NCBI RefSeq assembly: GCF_002208095.1
Contig: NZ_CP017990.1
Coordinates: 4,898,001 to 4,962,000 of the forward strand
Length of the DNA stretch: 64,000 nt
Origin: Enterobacter cloacae complex sp. ECNIH7
GTDB lineage: Bacteria; Pseudomonadota; Gammaproteobacteria; Enterobacterales; Enterobacteriaceae
Reading direction: 5' to 3'
A model generated the notes under the pieces. The model did not search any database. It had not been told where the DNA came from and saw only the letters and a program-made list of their open reading frames with translations. This document shows positions 1 through 15,950 of the stretch, piece after piece. The number at the start of each line of letters is the position of its first letter. Within the stretch, counting starts at the first letter, position 1. Position numbers and translations under genes: made by a program.

Positions 1-963
1 TTATTCGGCACTTCGCAGTGAAATCTCACCGCCCATCCAGGGTTTAGTCACGCCATCCTGCTCCAGGAGCAGCGCGCCCTGTGCGTCAATACCGCGTGAA
101 GTCCCGTAGATCTCTTTATCACCAATCAGCAGTTTCACCGGGCGGTTAATGAAGTTATCCAGCTTTTCCCAACGAGACAGGAACGGTGCCAGCCCTTCCT
201 GCTCAAAAAGCGTGAGTGAACTGCGCAACTCTTTAATCATACGCACGGCAAGAGTGTTACGATCGATGACGATCCCCGCCTCCTGGAGGTTAGTCCAGGC
301 CTGATTCACCACACCATTTTGTACATTGCGCATCACCATGTTGAGGCCTGCGCCAATGACGATTTGCGCCGCATCGCCCGTTTTTCCCGTCAGTTCGACC
401 AGAATGCCGGCAAGTTTACGATCGTTGAGGTAGAGGTCATTAGGCCACTTAACACGTACCTTATCCGCTCCCAGATCGTGCAGCACTTCCGCCATGACGA
501 TGCCGATGACCAGACTCAGGCCAATAGCAGCGGCCGGGCCCTGATCGAGTCGCCAGTACATAGACAAATACAGGTTAGCGCCAAATGGCGAAAACCATTT
601 GCGACCGCGACGGCCGCGACCGGCCTGTTGATATTCAGCAACGCAGGCATCGCCGGATGTCAGCTCAGGCAGACGATCCAGAAGATACTGGTTCGTCGAA
701 TCAATCACCGGCAGCACCGCAACATTGCCGTGTCCGATCTGGCTGCGGATCGTTTCTTCATTCAGCAATTGAATCGGCTCCGGCAGGCTGTAGCCTTTTC
801 CGGGAACCGTGAACACATCAACACCCCAGTCGCGAAGCGTATGGATATGTTTATTGATAGCAGCACGGCTCATGCCAAGCTGTTCACCCAGCTGCTCGCC
901 AGAATGAAACTCACCGTCAGCAAGAATGCCAATCAGGGTTAAGGGAATGGTATTGTCCTTCAC
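1..963 (-). CDS. birA: Bifunctional biotin-protein ligase / biotin operon repressor BirA
   Basis: BirA makes biotinyl-5'-AMP from biotin and ATP and transfers biotin to the carrier protein of acetyl-CoA carboxylase; the biotinyl-AMP-bound dimer represses the bio operon. The 320-residue product has an N-terminal winged helix-turn-helix (about 1-60, with [10 protein letters not shown] as recognition helix) followed by the ligase domain with the biotinoyl-AMP loop GRGRRG at 115-120 and the KLAGILVE segment. Length matches E. coli BirA (321). The start is GTG, overlapping the TGA of murB as GTGA, so the two genes are translationally coupled. The reading frame is complete: its stop codon occupies the first three bases of the window. 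Confidence 0.97.
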   Translation of the reverse strand: MKDNTIPLTLIGILADGEFHSGEQLGEQLGMSRAAINKHIHTLRDWGVDVFTVPGKGYSLPEPIQLLNEETIRSQIGHGNVAVLPVIDSTNQYLLDRLPELTSGDACVAEYQQAGRGRRGRKWFSPFGANLYLSMYWRLDQGPAAAIGLSLVIGIVMAEVLHDLGADKVRVKWPNDLYLNDRKLAGILVELTGKTGDAAQIVIGAGLNMVMRNVQNGVVNQAWTNLQEAGIVIDRNTLAVRMIKELRSSLTLFEQEGLAPFLSRWEKLDNFINRPVKLLIGDKEIYGTSRGIDAQGALLLEQDGVTKPWMGGEISLRSAE

Positions 964-1988
964 GCGATAGCCTCCACGGCATTAACTTCACCTGTGCAGC
1001 CAATGAAGCGAACTTCTGGCTCCAGCCAGACGTTAAATTTTTCGCCCACACGCTGACGAACATAATGAGCCAGCTGTACAACATCATCGCTGGTCGCATC
1101 GCGTTGATTAATCAGCACCAGAGCCTGCTGCTGGTGAACGGCAGCACCGCCTACTGAAGTGCCTTTAAGCTGGCATTGATCGATAAGCCATCCCGCGGCA
1201 AGCTTCACGCTGCCATCAGCCTGAGGATAATGTGGCGCGGCTGGCCATCCTTCAAGAAAGACTTTTGCATTTTCGCTGCTGATAACCGGGTTTTTGAAGA
1301 AGCTTCCAGCGTTTCCGTTTACTTTTGGATCGGGAAGTTTGGTCATCCGCATATGGCAAACGGAATCAAAAACGTCGCGGGCGGTTACGGTAGCCGGATC
1401 GAGACGCGTTAAATCCCCGTAGGTCAACACGGGCTGCCAGTTCTTCGACAGGCACAGACCCACGGCGACAATCACGTAGCGATCCTGATATTCATGTTTG
1501 AAGATACTGTCACGATAGCCAAACTGGCACTGTTCCGCCGTCAAACGTTTAGCCGTTCCGGTCGCCAGTTCGATGCAGTCGACATATTCGCAGACATGTT
1601 TCAGTTCGATGCCGTAGGCACCGATGTTTTGAATTGGTGACGATCCGGCGCAGCCTGGAATAAGCGCAAGGTTTTCCAGGCCCGGCATCCCTTTTTCGAG
1701 GGTGAATTGCACCAGATGATGCCAGTTTTCACCGGCCCCCACGTGCAGGTGCCAGCTGTCGGCACGCTCTTCAACATCAATCCCCATGATGCGGTTAACG
1801 ATTACCGTTCCCGAAAAATCATCGAGAAACAGGACATTACTTCCTTCGCCCAGAATTAGTACGGGTTCGTTATTTTCTGTTGCGCTTTGCCATGCATCCA
1901 GCAGTTGCTGTGCATTATCGGCACGAACAATTTGTTTAGCATTGCGTTGAATGCCAAAGGTATTCCAGGGCTTAAGGGAGTGGTTCAT
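960..1988 (-). CDS. murB: UDP-N-acetylenolpyruvoylglucosamine reductase MurB
   Basis: MurB reduces the enolpyruvyl group of UDP-GlcNAc-enolpyruvate to lactate using NADPH and FAD, giving UDP-MurNAc, the second committed step of cytoplasmic peptidoglycan precursor synthesis. At 342 residues it matches the E. coli type I enzyme. It shows the FAD-binding GEGSNV motif at 47-52, the [10 protein letters not shown] segment carrying the catalytic serine near 229, and the C-terminal EPEVRF with the catalytic glutamate near 325. It lies between the 5S rRNA gene and birA in the same direction, the arrangement found downstream of rrnB in E. coli. A strong terminator separates it from the rRNA operon. Confidence 0.97.
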   Translation of the reverse strand: MNHSLKPWNTFGIQRNAKQIVRADNAQQLLDAWQSATENNEPVLILGEGSNVLFLDDFSGTVIVNRIMGIDVEERADSWHLHVGAGENWHHLVQFTLEKGMPGLENLALIPGCAGSSPIQNIGAYGIELKHVCEYVDCIELATGTAKRLTAEQCQFGYRDSIFKHEYQDRYVIVAVGLCLSKNWQPVLTYGDLTRLDPATVTARDVFDSVCHMRMTKLPDPKVNGNAGSFFKNPVISSENAKVFLEGWPAAPHYPQADGSVKLAAGWLIDQCQLKGTSVGGAAVHQQQALVLINQRDATSDDVVQLAHYVRQRVGEKFNVWLEPEVRFIGCTGEVNAVEAIA

Positions 1989-2071
1989 AGACGCTATCCT
2001 GATGCAAAAACGCAGGTAGTTTACCGTATAAGCAGGGCGTTGGGGGATTAGTTTGTGCAGCGTATAAACGC

Positions 2072-2100
2072 AAAAAGGCCATCCTTTCGGATGGCCTCTC
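2072..2100 (-). terminator. Rho-independent terminator of the rRNA operon
   Basis: Read on the minus strand, just after the 5S gene, there is a perfect GGCCATCC / GGATGGCC stem with a GAAA-type loop followed by a run of T. This is the usual form of an rRNA operon terminator and it isolates murB from rRNA transcription. Confidence 0.9.
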
Positions 2101-2110
2101 TACTTATTTG

Positions 2111-2230
2111 ATGCCTGGCAGTTCCCTACTCTCACATGGGGAGACCCCACACTACCATCGGCGCTACGGCGTTTCACTTCTGAGTTCGGCATGGGGTCAG
2201 GTGGGACCACCGCGCTAAAGCCGCCAGGCA
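2111..2230 (-). rRNA. rrf: 5S ribosomal RNA
   Basis: The minus strand begins TGCCTGGCGGC and ends GCCAGGCAT, the paired termini of enterobacterial 5S rRNA. The length is 120 nt. Only one 5S copy is present after the 23S gene. Confidence 0.97.
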
Positions 2231-2297
2231 AATTCTGTTAATCTGTATCAGGCTGAAAATCGTGTCTGTCTCTTCGCCGAAACAGCTTCGGCGTTGT

Positions 2298-5202
<2,905 letters not shown>

Positions 5203-5303
5203 TCACAACCCGAAGATGTTTCACTTCTGATTGCGAAAATTTGAGAGACTCGAACACACCACTTAAGATGTGTCGTTTCAATTTTCAGCTTGATCCAGAT
5301 TTT

Positions 5304-5312
5304 TAAAGAGCA
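5304..5312 (-). promoter_or_regulatory. boxA antitermination element in the 16S-23S spacer
   Basis: TGCTCTTTA on the minus strand, between tRNA-Ala and 23S, is identical to the leader boxA. It is the NusB/S10 loading site that renews antitermination ahead of the 23S gene. Confidence 0.75.
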
Positions 5313-5373
5313 AAACTTCGCAGTGCACCTTTTCAGGTTCACTCTGAAGTTTTCTTGTGTTCGCAGTAAAAGA

Positions 5374-5449
5374 TGGTGGAGCTATGCGGGATCGAACCGC
5401 AGACCTCCTGCGTGCAAAGCAGGCGCTCTCCCAGCTGAGCTATAGCCCC
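5374..5449 (-). tRNA. alaT: tRNA-Ala (anticodon TGC)
   Basis: A 76-nt cloverleaf starting GGGGCTATAGCTC and ending with an encoded CCA; the anticodon loop reads TTTGCAC. It lies in the 16S-23S spacer downstream of tRNA-Ile, as in the rrnA/rrnD/rrnH class of E. coli operons. Confidence 0.97.
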
Positions 5450-5491
5450 ATCGTTTATAATCTCTGTACCGCTCATCCTTTAAAAGGAGTT

Positions 5492-5568
<77 letters not shown>

Positions 5569-5637
5569 GCAGAGATTTTTACTGCTGTTTTTCATCAGAC
5601 AATCTGTGTGAGCACTGCAAAGGCAGGTTCTTTAAGG

Positions 5638-7179
<1,542 letters not shown>

Positions 7180-7314
7180 AAGTTTGATGCTCGTGAATTA
7201 AACTTCGTAATGAATTACGTATGTTCACTCAGAGACTTGGTATTCATTTTTCGTCCTAGGACGTTAAGAATCCATGTCACTTTGAGTGCCCACACAGATT
7301 GTCTGATAAATTGT

Positions 7315-7323
7315 TAAAGAGCA
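7315..7323 (-). promoter_or_regulatory. boxA of the rRNA leader
   Basis: TGCTCTTTA on the minus strand, between promoter P2 and the 16S gene, matches the antiterminator boxA that recruits NusB/S10 and lets polymerase resist Rho in the rRNA operon. Confidence 0.8.
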
Positions 7324-7359
7324 GTGCCGCTTCGCTTTTCGCTGCGGCGCGGGGTGTGC

Positions 7360-7387
7360 ATATTACGCTTTCCCGCTTCAGAGTCAA
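7360..7387 (-). promoter_or_regulatory. rRNA operon promoter P2
   Basis: On the minus strand a TTGACT -35 (7382-7387) and TAATAT -10 (7360-7365) are separated by 16 bp. Sequence and position match the second, weaker rrn promoter of E. coli. Confidence 0.85.
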
Positions 7388-7456
7388 GCGATTAATTTCG
7401 CTTTTCTCTGCTGACCCGGCGGCGTGTGTGCCATTGTTCCGTGTCAGTGGAGGCGC

Positions 7457-7500
7457 ATTATAGGGAGTTATTCCGACGTGACAAGCACAAAATACAAAAA
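7457..7500 (-). promoter_or_regulatory. rRNA operon promoter P1 with UP element
   Basis: On the minus strand a TTGTCA -35 (7479-7484) and a perfect TATAAT -10 (7457-7462) with a 16-bp spacer and a GC-rich discriminator match rrn P1. An A/T-rich tract immediately upstream (about 7485-7506) is the expected UP element for the alpha C-terminal domain. Growth-rate and ppGpp control is expected from the known behaviour of this promoter class. The 7180-7533 interval holds no gene other than this leader and promoter region. Confidence 0.87.
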
Positions 7501-7533
7501 ACTTTTCGTTCGCTCACTTTTCAAACTTAACGC

Positions 7534-8079
7534 TTATTTATGTCGCGAATCGACCGTTAAATGTGCGATTTCTCGCGCAAAACTGGCCACCTGCGACCAG
7601 TCGGTATAAACCACTTCTTTACGCGTATCGGTTTCCCCCCCCGTCATCTTCATAATCAGGCGGATCATAAAGCGGTCATACCAGCGGTAGCGAGGGTAGC
7701 GCAGCGCGCCGGCAAAGACGGCGCACAGGTCAGGCTGCCACGGCGAGCTGAGTAAAAACTTGCGCGTGTAGCTGTTGGTCTGAGGCGTACGCTTCTCGGC
7801 TTTACGTGCGACAAGATTGACCGAGTAAAAGGCACCGGGCAATTTGTTGAGCACCGCCGTGTGCTTTTTCACAAAGCGATCCAGCGCCGGATGGAAATGC
7901 CCGTAACGAATTGACGCGCCAATTACCACGCGATCGTAATCCTGCCAGGCTATCTGCTCCGCACGGTTCAGGTTCACCACATCAGAGTAAATACCCAGCT
8001 CTTTTAATTCCGACGCCAGATAAGCGGCAATCTCACGCGTTTGTCCGTCTCGCGTAGAGAAAAGAATCAATGTTTTCAT
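7534..8079 (-). CDS. hemG: Menaquinone-dependent protoporphyrinogen IX dehydrogenase HemG
   Basis: HemG oxidises protoporphyrinogen IX to protoporphyrin IX, the penultimate haem step, passing electrons through FMN to quinones and the respiratory chain. The product is a 181-residue flavodoxin-like protein starting [14 protein letters not shown], with the FMN phosphate-binding STRDGQTR loop at the N terminus. I chose this ATG because it gives the exact E. coli length; the frame can be extended 24 codons upstream into trkH but those residues are not conserved. It follows trkH by 10 nt. Downstream on the same strand is the rRNA operon, as at E. coli rrnA. Confidence 0.95.
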   Translation of the reverse strand: MKTLILFSTRDGQTREIAAYLASELKELGIYSDVVNLNRAEQIAWQDYDRVVIGASIRYGHFHPALDRFVKKHTAVLNKLPGAFYSVNLVARKAEKRTPQTNSYTRKFLLSSPWQPDLCAVFAGALRYPRYRWYDRFMIRLIMKMTGGETDTRKEVVYTDWSQVASFAREIAHLTVDSRHK

Positions 8080-8089
8080 CAATGGCTCC

Positions 8090-9541
8090 TTACTCGCGCC
8101 AGAATGTAGGGGTGAACAGCACCAGCAGCGTAAAGACCTCAAGACGACCAAACAGCATATTGGCGATGAGGATCCATTTCGCGACCGGGTTCATGCTGGC
8201 AAAGTTATCCGCCACAACGCCCAGGCCGGGCCCGAGGTTATTCAATGTTGCTACGACGGACGCAAAGGCGGAGAAATCATCCACCCCCGTCGCAATAATA
8301 GCCAGCATACTGACGATAAAGACCAGCGCATACGCCGAGAAGAACCCCCACACCGCTTCGAGGATACGTTCCGGCAGCGCGCGGTTCCCCAGCTTAATGC
8401 TGTAAACCGCGTTCGGGTGGACCAGGCGCTTCAGCTCACGGTTGCCCTGCTTAAACAGCAGCAGAATACGAATTACCTTCAGGCCGCCGCCCGTAGAACC
8501 CGCACAGCCCCCGATAAATGCCGAGCATAACAGCAGCACCGGCAGGAACAGCGGCCAGCGCGCGATACTGTCCGTGGTAAACCCGGCGGTCGTCGCCATC
8601 GATACCACCTGGAAGAACGCCTGATTTAGCGTGGTCAGCGCGGAGTTGTAGACATCATGGAACCACAGCACCAGGGTACAGATGATTACCAGCGTAAGCT
8701 GGACGCCAATAAACATACGGAACTCCGGGTCACGCCAGTACACCTTCAGGCTGCGCCCGCTCAGTAAAGAGAAGTGCAGACCGTAGTTACAGCCTGAAAT
8801 CAGCAGGAAAATGGCAATAATGGTGTTAATCGTTGGACTGTCGAAGTAGCCGACGCTGGCATCGTGGGTGGAGAACCCGCCGATAGCGATCGTCGCAAAG
8901 CTGTGTCCGATGGCGTCGAAAGCGGGCATCCCGGCAAACCATAGCGCCAGCGCACAGGCCACCGTCAGTAAGACATAGATAAGCCAGAGGGTTTTCGCCG
9001 TCTCGGCAATACGCGGGCGCATCTTGTTATCTTTCAGCGGCCCGGGCATTTCAGCGCGATAGAGCTGCATGCCGCCAACGCCCAGAATAGGGAGAATAGC
9101 CACTGCCAGGACGATGATCCCCATCCCCCCGAACCACTGCAGCATCTGGCGATAAAAGAGAATGGCGTGCGGGAGTGAATCCAGCCCCACCAGCGTCGTC
9201 GCCCCGGTGGTTGTTAAACCGGAGAACGATTCAAAAAAGGCATCCGTAATGCTCAGGTTAGGCTGTTCAGAGAAGATAAAGGGCAGCGAACCGACGCTCC
9301 CCAGCACCGTCCAGAACAGGACCACAATCAGAAATCCTTCGCGAGATTTCAGTTCACCTTTCTGACGACGGTTTGGCCACCACAGCAGCGAGCCGATCGC
9401 CAGCGCGACAAAGAAGGTCTGGGTAAATGCCCGCCCCGCGCCGTCCCGGTAGATAAGCGCCACCAGTCCTGGGAGAATCATCGTCCCGGAAAAGAGTATG
9501 ACCAGCAGTCCAACGATTCGGGTTATGGCACGAAAATGCAT
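8090..9541 (-). CDS. trkH: Trk system potassium uptake protein TrkH
   Basis: TrkH is the K+-translocating integral membrane subunit that works with the cytoplasmic NAD/ATP-binding regulator TrkA. The 483-residue product, the E. coli length, is hydrophobic throughout, with repeated membrane-pore-membrane units. Glycine-rich filter-type segments include SGLTTTGAT and [10 protein letters not shown], and the [11 protein letters not shown] segment lies near the intramembrane loop that gates the pore. It is upstream of hemG by 10 nt and downstream of yigZ by about 40 nt, so the four minus-strand genes pepQ-yigZ-trkH-hemG are probably one transcription unit. Confidence 0.96.
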   Translation of the reverse strand: MHFRAITRIVGLLVILFSGTMILPGLVALIYRDGAGRAFTQTFFVALAIGSLLWWPNRRQKGELKSREGFLIVVLFWTVLGSVGSLPFIFSEQPNLSITDAFFESFSGLTTTGATTLVGLDSLPHAILFYRQMLQWFGGMGIIVLAVAILPILGVGGMQLYRAEMPGPLKDNKMRPRIAETAKTLWLIYVLLTVACALALWFAGMPAFDAIGHSFATIAIGGFSTHDASVGYFDSPTINTIIAIFLLISGCNYGLHFSLLSGRSLKVYWRDPEFRMFIGVQLTLVIICTLVLWFHDVYNSALTTLNQAFFQVVSMATTAGFTTDSIARWPLFLPVLLLCSAFIGGCAGSTGGGLKVIRILLLFKQGNRELKRLVHPNAVYSIKLGNRALPERILEAVWGFFSAYALVFIVSMLAIIATGVDDFSAFASVVATLNNLGPGLGVVADNFASMNPVAKWILIANMLFGRLEVFTLLVLFTPTFWRE

Positions 9542-9582
9542 CTCTGCCGCTTCCTTTGGTATTCAAAAAAGTGAGGTGGGGA

Positions 9583-10197
9583 TTATTCTTCAATCGGCAG
9601 CAATTGCAACGAACCACGACTAAAATCAGCCAGTTTTGCTGAAAAAGCAGCCAGCTCCGCCTGAGGAAGCGCCACGCGTAATTTCACCATTGCCTGATAT
9701 TCACTGTGCGCGATGACGCCGTTAAACTGTTTGAGCAGCGTTTCAATGCCCGATAGCTGAGCGTAATCGCACAACAAAGTATATTCGGTGAGCGGCGTTT
9801 TGCGGATAGTTGTGAGCATATTCAGTGCCTGCTGAACTCCGCCGCCATAGGCTTTTACCAGCCCACCCGTGCCTAACAGGATGCCGCCGTAGTAGCGCAC
9901 CACCACGGCGGTAATTTCACCCACGCCGCTGCCCATCAGCTGCGAAAGCATGGGTTTACCGGCCGTGCCCGCCGGTTCACCGTCGTCGGAAAACCCCAGC
10001 TGTTGTGAATCATCCGGCGGCCCTGCCACCCACGCCACACAGTGGTGACGCGCGTCAGGATGTTCAGCCCGAACGGATTCGACAAACGCCTTTGCCGCCT
10101 CTACGCCGTCGGTATGCGCCAGCAGCGTAATAAAGCGGCTTTTCTTGATTTCCTCAACAAAGGTGACCGGTTCAGCCGGTATCAGCCAGCTTTCCAT
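9583..10197 (-). CDS. yigZ: IMPACT family protein YigZ
   Basis: A 204-residue member of the YigZ/IMPACT family. The N-terminal domain carries the family signature around residues 50-85, with SDDGEPAGTAG visible, and a smaller C-terminal domain follows from about residue 135. Eukaryotic IMPACT restrains the eIF2 kinase Gcn2 on ribosomes. The bacterial role is not settled, so I infer only a possible link to translation or nucleic-acid binding. Its ATG overlaps the TGA of pepQ (ATGA), indicating translational coupling with that proline dipeptidase. Confidence 0.92.
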   Translation of the reverse strand: MESWLIPAEPVTFVEEIKKSRFITLLAHTDGVEAAKAFVESVRAEHPDARHHCVAWVAGPPDDSQQLGFSDDGEPAGTAGKPMLSQLMGSGVGEITAVVVRYYGGILLGTGGLVKAYGGGVQQALNMLTTIRKTPLTEYTLLCDYAQLSGIETLLKQFNGVIAHSEYQAMVKLRVALPQAELAAFSAKLADFSRGSLQLLPIEE

Positions 10198-11528
10198 CAG
10201 GCCAGCTTCAGGTCTCGCGTCATATTCTCGATACCGTTTTCGTGAACCACCACGTTATCTTCGATGCGAATACCGCCAAACGGCTTCAGCGCGTCAATTT
10301 TTTCCCAGTTGAAGTGTTTGCTGAACTGGCCTTCACGCCACGGCGCCAGCAGGGATTCGATAAAGTAGATCCCCGGTTCAATCGTCAGCACCATACGCGG
10401 CTCCAGAATACGGGTGCAGCGCAGGTAAGGATATTTAGACGGTGCCGCCAGGTGCGTGCCGGTGTCATCCTGCATAAAGCCCGCAACGTCGTGAACCTGC
10501 AGGCCCAGCGGATGGCCGATACCGTGCGGCATGAATGGCCCGGTCAGATCGTTCTCGACCATCGCTTCTTCGCTCATATCTTTCACAATCTGATGTTTAC
10601 GCAGCAGTTTTGCGATGCGCTGATGGAACTGGATGTGGTAATCCACATAGCTGGTTCCCGCCTTCATGGTGGCAATCAGCGCCAGCTGTTCATCGTTTAC
10701 GTCTTTAATCAGCTGCGCGAAATCGGTATCCGCATTCGCCGCCCAGGTACGGGTCAGGTCGGCCGCGTAACCGTTGTACTCGGCGCCTGCGTCAAGCAGG
10801 AAGCTGCGCATCTCCGACGGAACATGGTGATCCAGTTTGGTGTAATGAAGCACGGACGCGTGCTCGTTCAGCGCGACGATATTGCTGTACGGCACGTCGG
10901 TATCACGGTGGCCCGTCGCGGTCAGATAGGCCTGATTGATGTCGAACTCGCTCATCCCCGACTGGAACGCTTCGTGCGCGGCACGGTGGCCATTCACCGC
11001 CGTTTTTTGCGCTTCACGCATGCAGTAAAGTTCGTAGTCGGTTTTATAGGCGCGGTAATAGTGCAGGTAATCCAGCACGCCTTTCGGATTGAGTTTGTCT
11101 GCCGGAATATCCAGACCCAGCGCGCGCTCCGGAACAGGGCCAATGTAGCCGATGTTGCCTCGCGCGGCAGGCAGCTGGCTACCAATACCGTCCGCTTTCG
11201 GCAGTGCAATCACATCAATCTCTTCCGTCCAGAAAGAGGTCGGCAGCGGTTCTACGTTGTGCCAGTAATCGACCGGCAGGTAGAACCACAGTTTCGGCTT
11301 GTTCACGCCGTCTACCAGCAGCCAGCAATTTGGAACCTGAGTCACCGGCACCCAGGCTTTGAACTGCGGGTTCACCTTAAACGGATAAGCGTGGTCATCC
11401 AGAAAGGTATTCATCAGCTCGCCGGAGTGGATCAGCAGCGCATCCAGCTTGAAGCGGGCCAGTACATCGCGGGTACGTTCCTGTAGGGTAACGATATGAT
11501 TTTTATAAAGCGAAGCCAGTGAGTCCAT
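10197..11528 (-). CDS. pepQ: Xaa-Pro dipeptidase PepQ
   Basis: PepQ hydrolyses dipeptides with C-terminal proline in the cytoplasm and also has some organophosphate hydrolase activity in related enzymes. The 443-residue protein has an N-terminal creatinase-like domain (about 1-160) and a C-terminal pita-bread metallopeptidase domain. The metal-ligand segments visible are [29 protein letters not shown] and, nearer the C terminus, LTIEPGIYF and GGIRIEDN. Two ATG codons are adjacent; the second matches the E. coli start and sits better behind the AAGGA ribosome site. It is divergent from fadB across a 190-bp control region. Confidence 0.95.
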   Translation of the reverse strand: MDSLASLYKNHIVTLQERTRDVLARFKLDALLIHSGELMNTFLDDHAYPFKVNPQFKAWVPVTQVPNCWLLVDGVNKPKLWFYLPVDYWHNVEPLPTSFWTEEIDVIALPKADGIGSQLPAARGNIGYIGPVPERALGLDIPADKLNPKGVLDYLHYYRAYKTDYELYCMREAQKTAVNGHRAAHEAFQSGMSEFDINQAYLTATGHRDTDVPYSNIVALNEHASVLHYTKLDHHVPSEMRSFLLDAGAEYNGYAADLTRTWAANADTDFAQLIKDVNDEQLALIATMKAGTSYVDYHIQFHQRIAKLLRKHQIVKDMSEEAMVENDLTGPFMPHGIGHPLGLQVHDVAGFMQDDTGTHLAAPSKYPYLRCTRILEPRMVLTIEPGIYFIESLLAPWREGQFSKHFNWEKIDALKPFGGIRIEDNVVVHENGIENMTRDLKLA

Positions 11529-11675
11529 CATTCTTCCTTTCGTTTTTTTGACCTCAAGTCATCGCATCTTAGCACACCTCACTCCGGCTGCGTGATTTCC
11601 ACCGACCGTGATCAATGCAGCATTTTCTTAATGAGTAATTTGCATTTTATTAACATAAATCCCACACTCCGATTC

Positions 11676-11692
11676 ATCTGGTATGACCAGAT
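11676..11692 (+). promoter_or_regulatory. FadR operator upstream of fadBA
   Basis: The 17-bp near-palindrome ATCTGGTATGACCAGAT differs by one base from the known FadR operator at E. coli fadB. FadR bound here represses fadBA until long-chain acyl-CoA releases it. It lies 26 bp upstream of the fadB ATG, over the expected promoter and start of transcription. Confidence 0.9.
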
Positions 11693-11718
11693 CCAATTGC
11701 TGGATTCAGGAGACTGAC

Positions 11719-13908
11719 ATGCTCTACAAAGGCGACACCCTGTACCTCAACTGGCTGGAAGATGGCATTGCCGAACTGGTGTTCGATGCCCCCGGCTCAG
11801 TGAACAAGCTTGATACCGCGACGGTGGCCAGTCTTGGCCAGGCGCTGGATGTTCTTGAAAAACAACCTGAATTAAAAGGGCTGCTGCTGCGTTCGAACAA
11901 AGCGGCCTTTATTGTCGGTGCCGATATCACCGAGTTTCTTTCGCTGTTCCTGGTCCCGGAAGAACAGCTGAGCCAGTGGCTGCACTTTGCCAACAGCGTC
12001 TTTAATCGTCTGGAAGATCTGCCTGTCCCGACTATTTCCGCCGTTAACGGCTACGCGCTGGGCGGCGGCTGCGAATGCGTACTCGCGACCGACTACCGTC
12101 TGGCGACGCCGGACCTGCGCATCGGCCTGCCGGAAACCAAGCTGGGCATCATGCCGGGCTTTGGCGGCTCCGTGCGTATGCCGCGCATGCTGGGTGCCGA
12201 CAGCGCCCTTGAGATCATTGCCGCAGGTAAAGATGTCGGCGCAGAACAGGCTCAGAAAATCGGCCTGGTCGACGGCGTCGTGAAGCCAGAGAAACTGGTT
12301 GAAGGTGCGCTCGCCATTCTGCGTCAGGCCATTAACGGCGATCTCGACTGGAAAGCCAAACGCCAGCCGAAGCTGGAACCGTTAAAACTCAGCAAGATTG
12401 AAGCCACCATGAGCTTCACCATCGCCAAAGGCATGGTGATGCAGACGGCGGGTAAACACTACCCGGCACCGATCGCGGCGGTGAAAACCATTGAAGCAGC
12501 TGCTCGTCTCGGACGCGATGAAGCGCTGAAGCTCGAAAATCAGAGCTTTGTCCCTCTGGCGCACACCAATGAAGCTCGCGCGCTGGTCGGTATCTTCCTC
12601 AACGATCAGTTCGTGAAGGGTAAAGCCAGGCAGCTGACCAAAAACGTTGAGACGCCAAAACATGCGGCGGTACTCGGCGCGGGCATTATGGGTGGCGGCA
12701 TCGCTTACCAGTCGGCCTGGAAAGGCGTGCCGGTAGTGATGAAAGACATCAGCGAGAAATCCCTGACGCTGGGCATGACCGAAGCGGCCAAGCTCCTGAA
12801 TAAACAGCTGGAGCGCGGAAAAATTGACGGGCTGAAGCTTGCAGGTGTGATCTCCACCATTCAGCCCGTGCTGGAATACAGCGGTTTCGACCGCGTGGAC
12901 GTCGTCGTTGAAGCGGTTGTTGAGAACCCGAAAGTCAAAAAAGCGGTGCTGGCAGAAACGGAAGACAAAGTTCGTCCTGAGACCGTGCTGGCTTCAAACA
13001 CCTCCACCATTCCAATCAGCGAACTGGCGAGCGTGCTAAAGCGTCCGGAAAACTTCTGCGGGATGCACTTCTTCAATCCGGTACACCGAATGCCGCTGGT
13101 CGAAGTGATCCGTGGGGAAAAAACCTCTGACGAAACCATCGCTAAAGTGGTGGCATGGGCAAGCAAGATGGGCAAAACGCCGATCGTTGTTAACGACTGC
13201 CCGGGCTTCTTCGTCAACCGCGTGCTGTTCCCTTACTTCGCCGGCTTCAGCCAGCTGCTGCGCGACGGTGCGGACTTCCGCAAAATCGACAAAGTGATGG
13301 AGAAACAGTTCGGCTGGCCGATGGGCCCGGCGTATCTGCTGGACGTGGTCGGCATTGATACCGCCCACCACGCTCAGGCGGTGATGGCGGCAGGCTTCCC
13401 GCAGCGCATGCAGAAAGATTATCGCGACGCCATTGACGCTCTGTTCGACGCTAACCGCTTCGGCCAGAAAAACGGCCTAGGCTTCTGGCGCTATAAAGAA
13501 GACAGCAAAGGCAAACCGAAGAAAGAAGAAGATGCCGTGGTGGATGGTCTGCTGGCCGACGTTAGCCAGCCAAAACGCGACTTCACCGACGATGAGATCA
13601 TCGCCCGCATGATGATTCCAATGATTAACGAAGTGGTGCGTTGCCTCGAAGAAGGCATTATCGCCAGCCCGGCGGAAGCGGATATGGCGCTGGTATACGG
13701 CCTGGGCTTCCCTCCGTTCCACGGCGGCGCGTTCCGCTGGCTGGACACGCTCGGCAGCGCCCGCTATCTCGATATGGCTCAGCAGTATCAGCACCTCGGC
13801 CCGCTTTATGAGGTGCCGGAAGGGCTGCGTAACAAAGCGCGCCATAACGAACCCTACTATCCAGCAGTTGAGCCAGCCCGTCCGGTTGGCGAGCTGAAAA
13901 CGGCTTAA
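11719..13908 (+). CDS. fadB: Fatty acid oxidation complex alpha subunit FadB
   Basis: FadB is the multifunctional alpha chain of the aerobic beta-oxidation complex: enoyl-CoA hydratase, 3-hydroxyacyl-CoA dehydrogenase, cis-trans enoyl-CoA isomerase and 3-hydroxybutyryl-CoA epimerase. The 729-residue product has an N-terminal crotonase domain (1 to about 190; [13 protein letters not shown] and [12 protein letters not shown] carry the two catalytic glutamates). A linker leads to the NAD-binding domain starting at [12 protein letters not shown] (about 320), with the dehydrogenase catalytic [14 protein letters not shown] took the ATG at 11719, preceded by AGGAG, instead of a start 12 codons further upstream, because it gives the E. 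coli length. It forms an operon with fadA. Confidence 0.97.
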   Translation: MLYKGDTLYLNWLEDGIAELVFDAPGSVNKLDTATVASLGQALDVLEKQPELKGLLLRSNKAAFIVGADITEFLSLFLVPEEQLSQWLHFANSVFNRLEDLPVPTISAVNGYALGGGCECVLATDYRLATPDLRIGLPETKLGIMPGFGGSVRMPRMLGADSALEIIAAGKDVGAEQAQKIGLVDGVVKPEKLVEGALAILRQAINGDLDWKAKRQPKLEPLKLSKIEATMSFTIAKGMVMQTAGKHYPAPIAAVKTIEAAARLGRDEALKLENQSFVPLAHTNEARALVGIFLNDQFVKGKARQLTKNVETPKHAAVLGAGIMGGGIAYQSAWKGVPVVMKDISEKSLTLGMTEAAKLLNKQLERGKIDGLKLAGVISTIQPVLEYSGFDRVDVVVEAVVENPKVKKAVLAETEDKVRPETVLASNTSTIPISELASVLKRPENFCGMHFFNPVHRMPLVEVIRGEKTSDETIAKVVAWASKMGKTPIVVNDCPGFFVNRVLFPYFAGFSQLLRDGADFRKIDKVMEKQFGWPMGPAYLLDVVGIDTAHHAQAVMAAGFPQRMQKDYRDAIDALFDANRFGQKNGLGFWRYKEDSKGKPKKEEDAVVDGLLADVSQPKRDFTDDEIIARMMIPMINEVVRCLEEGIIASPAEADMALVYGLGFPPFHGGAFRWLDTLGSARYLDMAQQYQHLGPLYEVPEGLRNKARHNEPYYPAVEPARPVGELKTA

Positions 13909-15081
<1,173 letters not shown>

Positions 15082-15101
15082 ATCAGGAAAAGTATCTCAA
15101 A

Positions 15102-15151
15102 GCCAATGACGTCAGAACGAACGCAGCCAACGCAGTTATGGCGTCATTGGC
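15102..15151. repeat. Inverted repeat with the dispersed ACGCAGCCAACGCA motif
   Basis: A perfect 10-bp inverted repeat, GCCAATGACG (15102-15111) and CGTCATTGGC (15142-15151), flanks a 30-nt loop that contains ACGCAGCCAACGCA. The same motif occurs in the metE-metR intergenic region beside another inverted repeat. It lies in the fadA 3' untranslated region, ahead of the terminator. Confidence 0.6.
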
Positions 15152-15179
15152 GAAGAGAAAGAGTTTAGTTGCCGTTCTT

Positions 15180-15204
15180 CCCGCCTGTCAGGGGCGGGTT
15201 TTTT
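15180..15204 (+). terminator. fadBA terminator
   Basis: A CCCGCC / GGCGGG hairpin with a 7-nt loop is followed directly by six T. It ends fadBA transcription just before the convergent fre gene. Confidence 0.88.
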
Positions 15205-15206
15205 AT

Positions 15207-15908
15207 TTAAATGAAGGCAAACGCATCGCCAAACAGGCGGTCTTCACGCGCGTCACGTTCGTTGCAGAACAGGTCGCGGGCAATTTTCGCCATCTCAAAA
15301 CGGCCAGCAATGTAGATATCGTGCCCTGCCAGCGTGCCGTGATCCTGCAGCACCGCCGTCAACACCGTCCCGCTACGACCACGCCAGCCCTCTTCCGGCT
15401 GCTCAACCACCGGCTCAATGCGCAGGTTAGGATGGGTTACGCTCAGCGCTTCCAGCTCTGACAGGTCGTACAGATGTTTCTCTTCGCGGCCACCCCAGTA
15501 AATGGTGATGTCACGGTCCGGGTTACGCGCCAGTGCGGTCAACAGAATAGAGCGCACATAAGAGAAGCCCGTACCGCCAGCGATCAGGATCAGCGGACGG
15601 TCTTCGTCATCGCGCAGCCACGCATCGCCGTGCGGAATATCCACCACGATTTCACGTTCCTTCAGGATCCGATCCATCACCGCCATCGCATACAGGTTAA
15701 GCTCTGACGCACCAATATGAAGCTCAATAAATTCCTGCTCCGCTGGCGTTGAGGCCATAGAGAAAGGACGCTTATCACGCTCATCCATCACGACCATCAG
15801 GTACTGACCCGCGCGGAAAGAGAATGGCGCTTCAGGCACTAAACGGACGCGATATACGGTGTCGGTGATGGCATCTACCGAGGTCACTTTACAGCTTAAG
15901 GTTGTCAT
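15207..15908 (-). CDS. fre: NAD(P)H-flavin reductase Fre
   Basis: Fre reduces free FMN, FAD or riboflavin with NAD(P)H; the reduced flavin can reduce Fe(III), cob(III)alamin and the ribonucleotide reductase activation system. The 233-residue product, the E. coli length, belongs to the ferredoxin-NADP reductase superfamily. It has a flavin-binding barrel with RPFSMAS (about 48-54) and a nucleotide-binding domain with [12 protein letters not shown] (about 110-121). It sits 42 nt downstream of ubiD on the same strand, which fits the known supply of reduced flavin for prenylated-FMN synthesis. Confidence 0.96.
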   Translation of the reverse strand: MTTLSCKVTSVDAITDTVYRVRLVPEAPFSFRAGQYLMVVMDERDKRPFSMASTPAEQEFIELHIGASELNLYAMAVMDRILKEREIVVDIPHGDAWLRDDEDRPLILIAGGTGFSYVRSILLTALARNPDRDITIYWGGREEKHLYDLSELEALSVTHPNLRIEPVVEQPEEGWRGRSGTVLTAVLQDHGTLAGHDIYIAGRFEMAKIARDLFCNERDAREDRLFGDAFAFI

Positions 15909-15950
15909 TCGCTCTCTCTGTCGGGAAGTCTATAGGGCTTAACGGTTAGC

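Noticed and set aside
10242-11486. 414-codon plus-strand ORF opposite pepQ
   Set aside because: It is antisense to a well-matched pepQ, has no plausible ribosome site and its translation is rich in Arg, His and Gln, typical of a shadow frame in GC-rich DNA.
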